Below are positions 63,826-64,000 of a stretch of DNA of 64,000 bases, one piece after another; within the stretch, counting starts at the first letter, position 1, and each line of letters starts with the position of its first letter. A model generated the notes under the pieces. The model worked only from the letters and a program-made list of their open reading frames with translations. It was not told where the DNA came from and searched no databases. The DNA comes from Pseudomonadota bacterium (GTDB lineage: Bacteria > Pseudomonadota > Alphaproteobacteria > Sphingomonadales > Sphingomonadaceae): the NCBI GenBank assembly GCA_029550345.1, contig JAKPHK010000066.1, positions 1 to 64,000 on the forward strand, read 5' to 3'. Made by a program: the position numbers and the translations under genes.

Positions 63826-64000
63826 ATGGTTCAAGAAAGCCGTTCGCCGCTGGGCTGGGTCAAACTGGCTCTGGTTCCGCTGATGCTGGCTGCGCTGGCC
63901 GCCTGCGCCACCCCGTTCAAGGCCGATGTTCAGCGCTTTTCCGCGCAGCTGCCCGCGCCGCAGGGGCAGACCTATGCCGTAATTGCCGATGATCCGGCGC
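63826..64000 (+). CDS. Outer-membrane lipoprotein, probably DUF4136 family (partial)
   Basis: ATG at 63826 with AAGGA 8 bases upstream. The N-terminus has a basic stretch, a hydrophobic core and lipobox LAAC (LAALAACATPFKADVQRFS), so it is lipidated. FKADVQRFSAQLPAPQGQTY resembles the start of DUF4136 lipoproteins. The gene runs off the right edge after 58 codons. The gap 63705-63825 shows nothing else. Confidence 0.75.
   Translation, partial: MVQESRSPLGWVKLALVPLMLAALAACATPFKADVQRFSAQLPAPQGQTYAVIADDPA

Overview
The window is GC-rich DNA from the chromosome of an alphaproteobacterium, most likely a sphingomonad (Sphingomonadaceae; Novosphingobium or a close relative). This placement is inference. 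It rests on the TonB-dependent receptors, the Lrp-putA pair, a CtrA-type box, a class III PHA synthase, a Tim44-domain protein and SecB, and the short TTCAGG-type dispersed repeat. No tRNA, rRNA, CRISPR array or prophage was seen.

Layout. 1-1.1 kb: the edge of an IS3-family element that has cut a TonB-dependent receptor, leaving its C-terminal part. 1.2-5.3 kb: a divergent Lrp-type regulator and putA (proline to glutamate). 5.3-20.2 kb: a 14.3-kb exopolysaccharide (EPS) operon behind a 400-base AT-rich leader with a CtrA-type box and three inverted repeats. It encodes an initiating sugar transferase, a Wzz-like co-polymerase, a very large Wzy-glycosyltransferase-kinase fusion, a Wzx flippase, a separate APH-fold kinase, three GT-B glycosyltransferases, an outer-membrane barrel and a parallel beta-helix protein. 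20.3-26.5 kb: a valine degradation operon (mmsA, acyl-CoA dehydrogenase, 3-hydroxyisobutyryl-CoA hydrolase, enoyl-CoA hydratase, mmsB) with a secreted polysaccharide deacetylase gene inside it. It ends at a 33-bp perfect palindrome facing an SDR gene.

27.5-32.4 kb: a LacI-type operator and a FucP-like sugar transporter, YqgE, ribosomal proteins L35/L20 with a strong terminator, and two tandem AraC-type regulators. 32.4-40.4 kb: pheST, chorismate synthase, a tight group of small genes leading to pnuC and a NadR-type kinase (NAD precursor salvage), and ubiG. 40.5-47.7 kb: aspartate kinase, a very short PhaE-like protein with class III PhaC, GNAT, cupin, katG and a nitronate monooxygenase.

47.8-56.6 kb: a remnant of a response regulator, glnK-amtB behind a clear sigma-54 promoter and followed by a run of stem-loops, an EEP-family hydrolase, prfC, an OmpA-like protein, and a TetR regulator with a palindromic operator facing a complete TonB-dependent receptor. 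56.6-64 kb: a cell-envelope group (Smr, MltA, Tim44-like; divergent secB, murJ), trpS, a CaiB-type CoA transferase and the start of a lipoprotein.

The most unusual content is the EPS locus. A polymerase, a glycosyltransferase and a phosphotransferase-fold kinase are joined in one chain, a second APH-fold kinase is encoded close by, and no Wza-type export protein or tyrosine autokinase is encoded in the operon.
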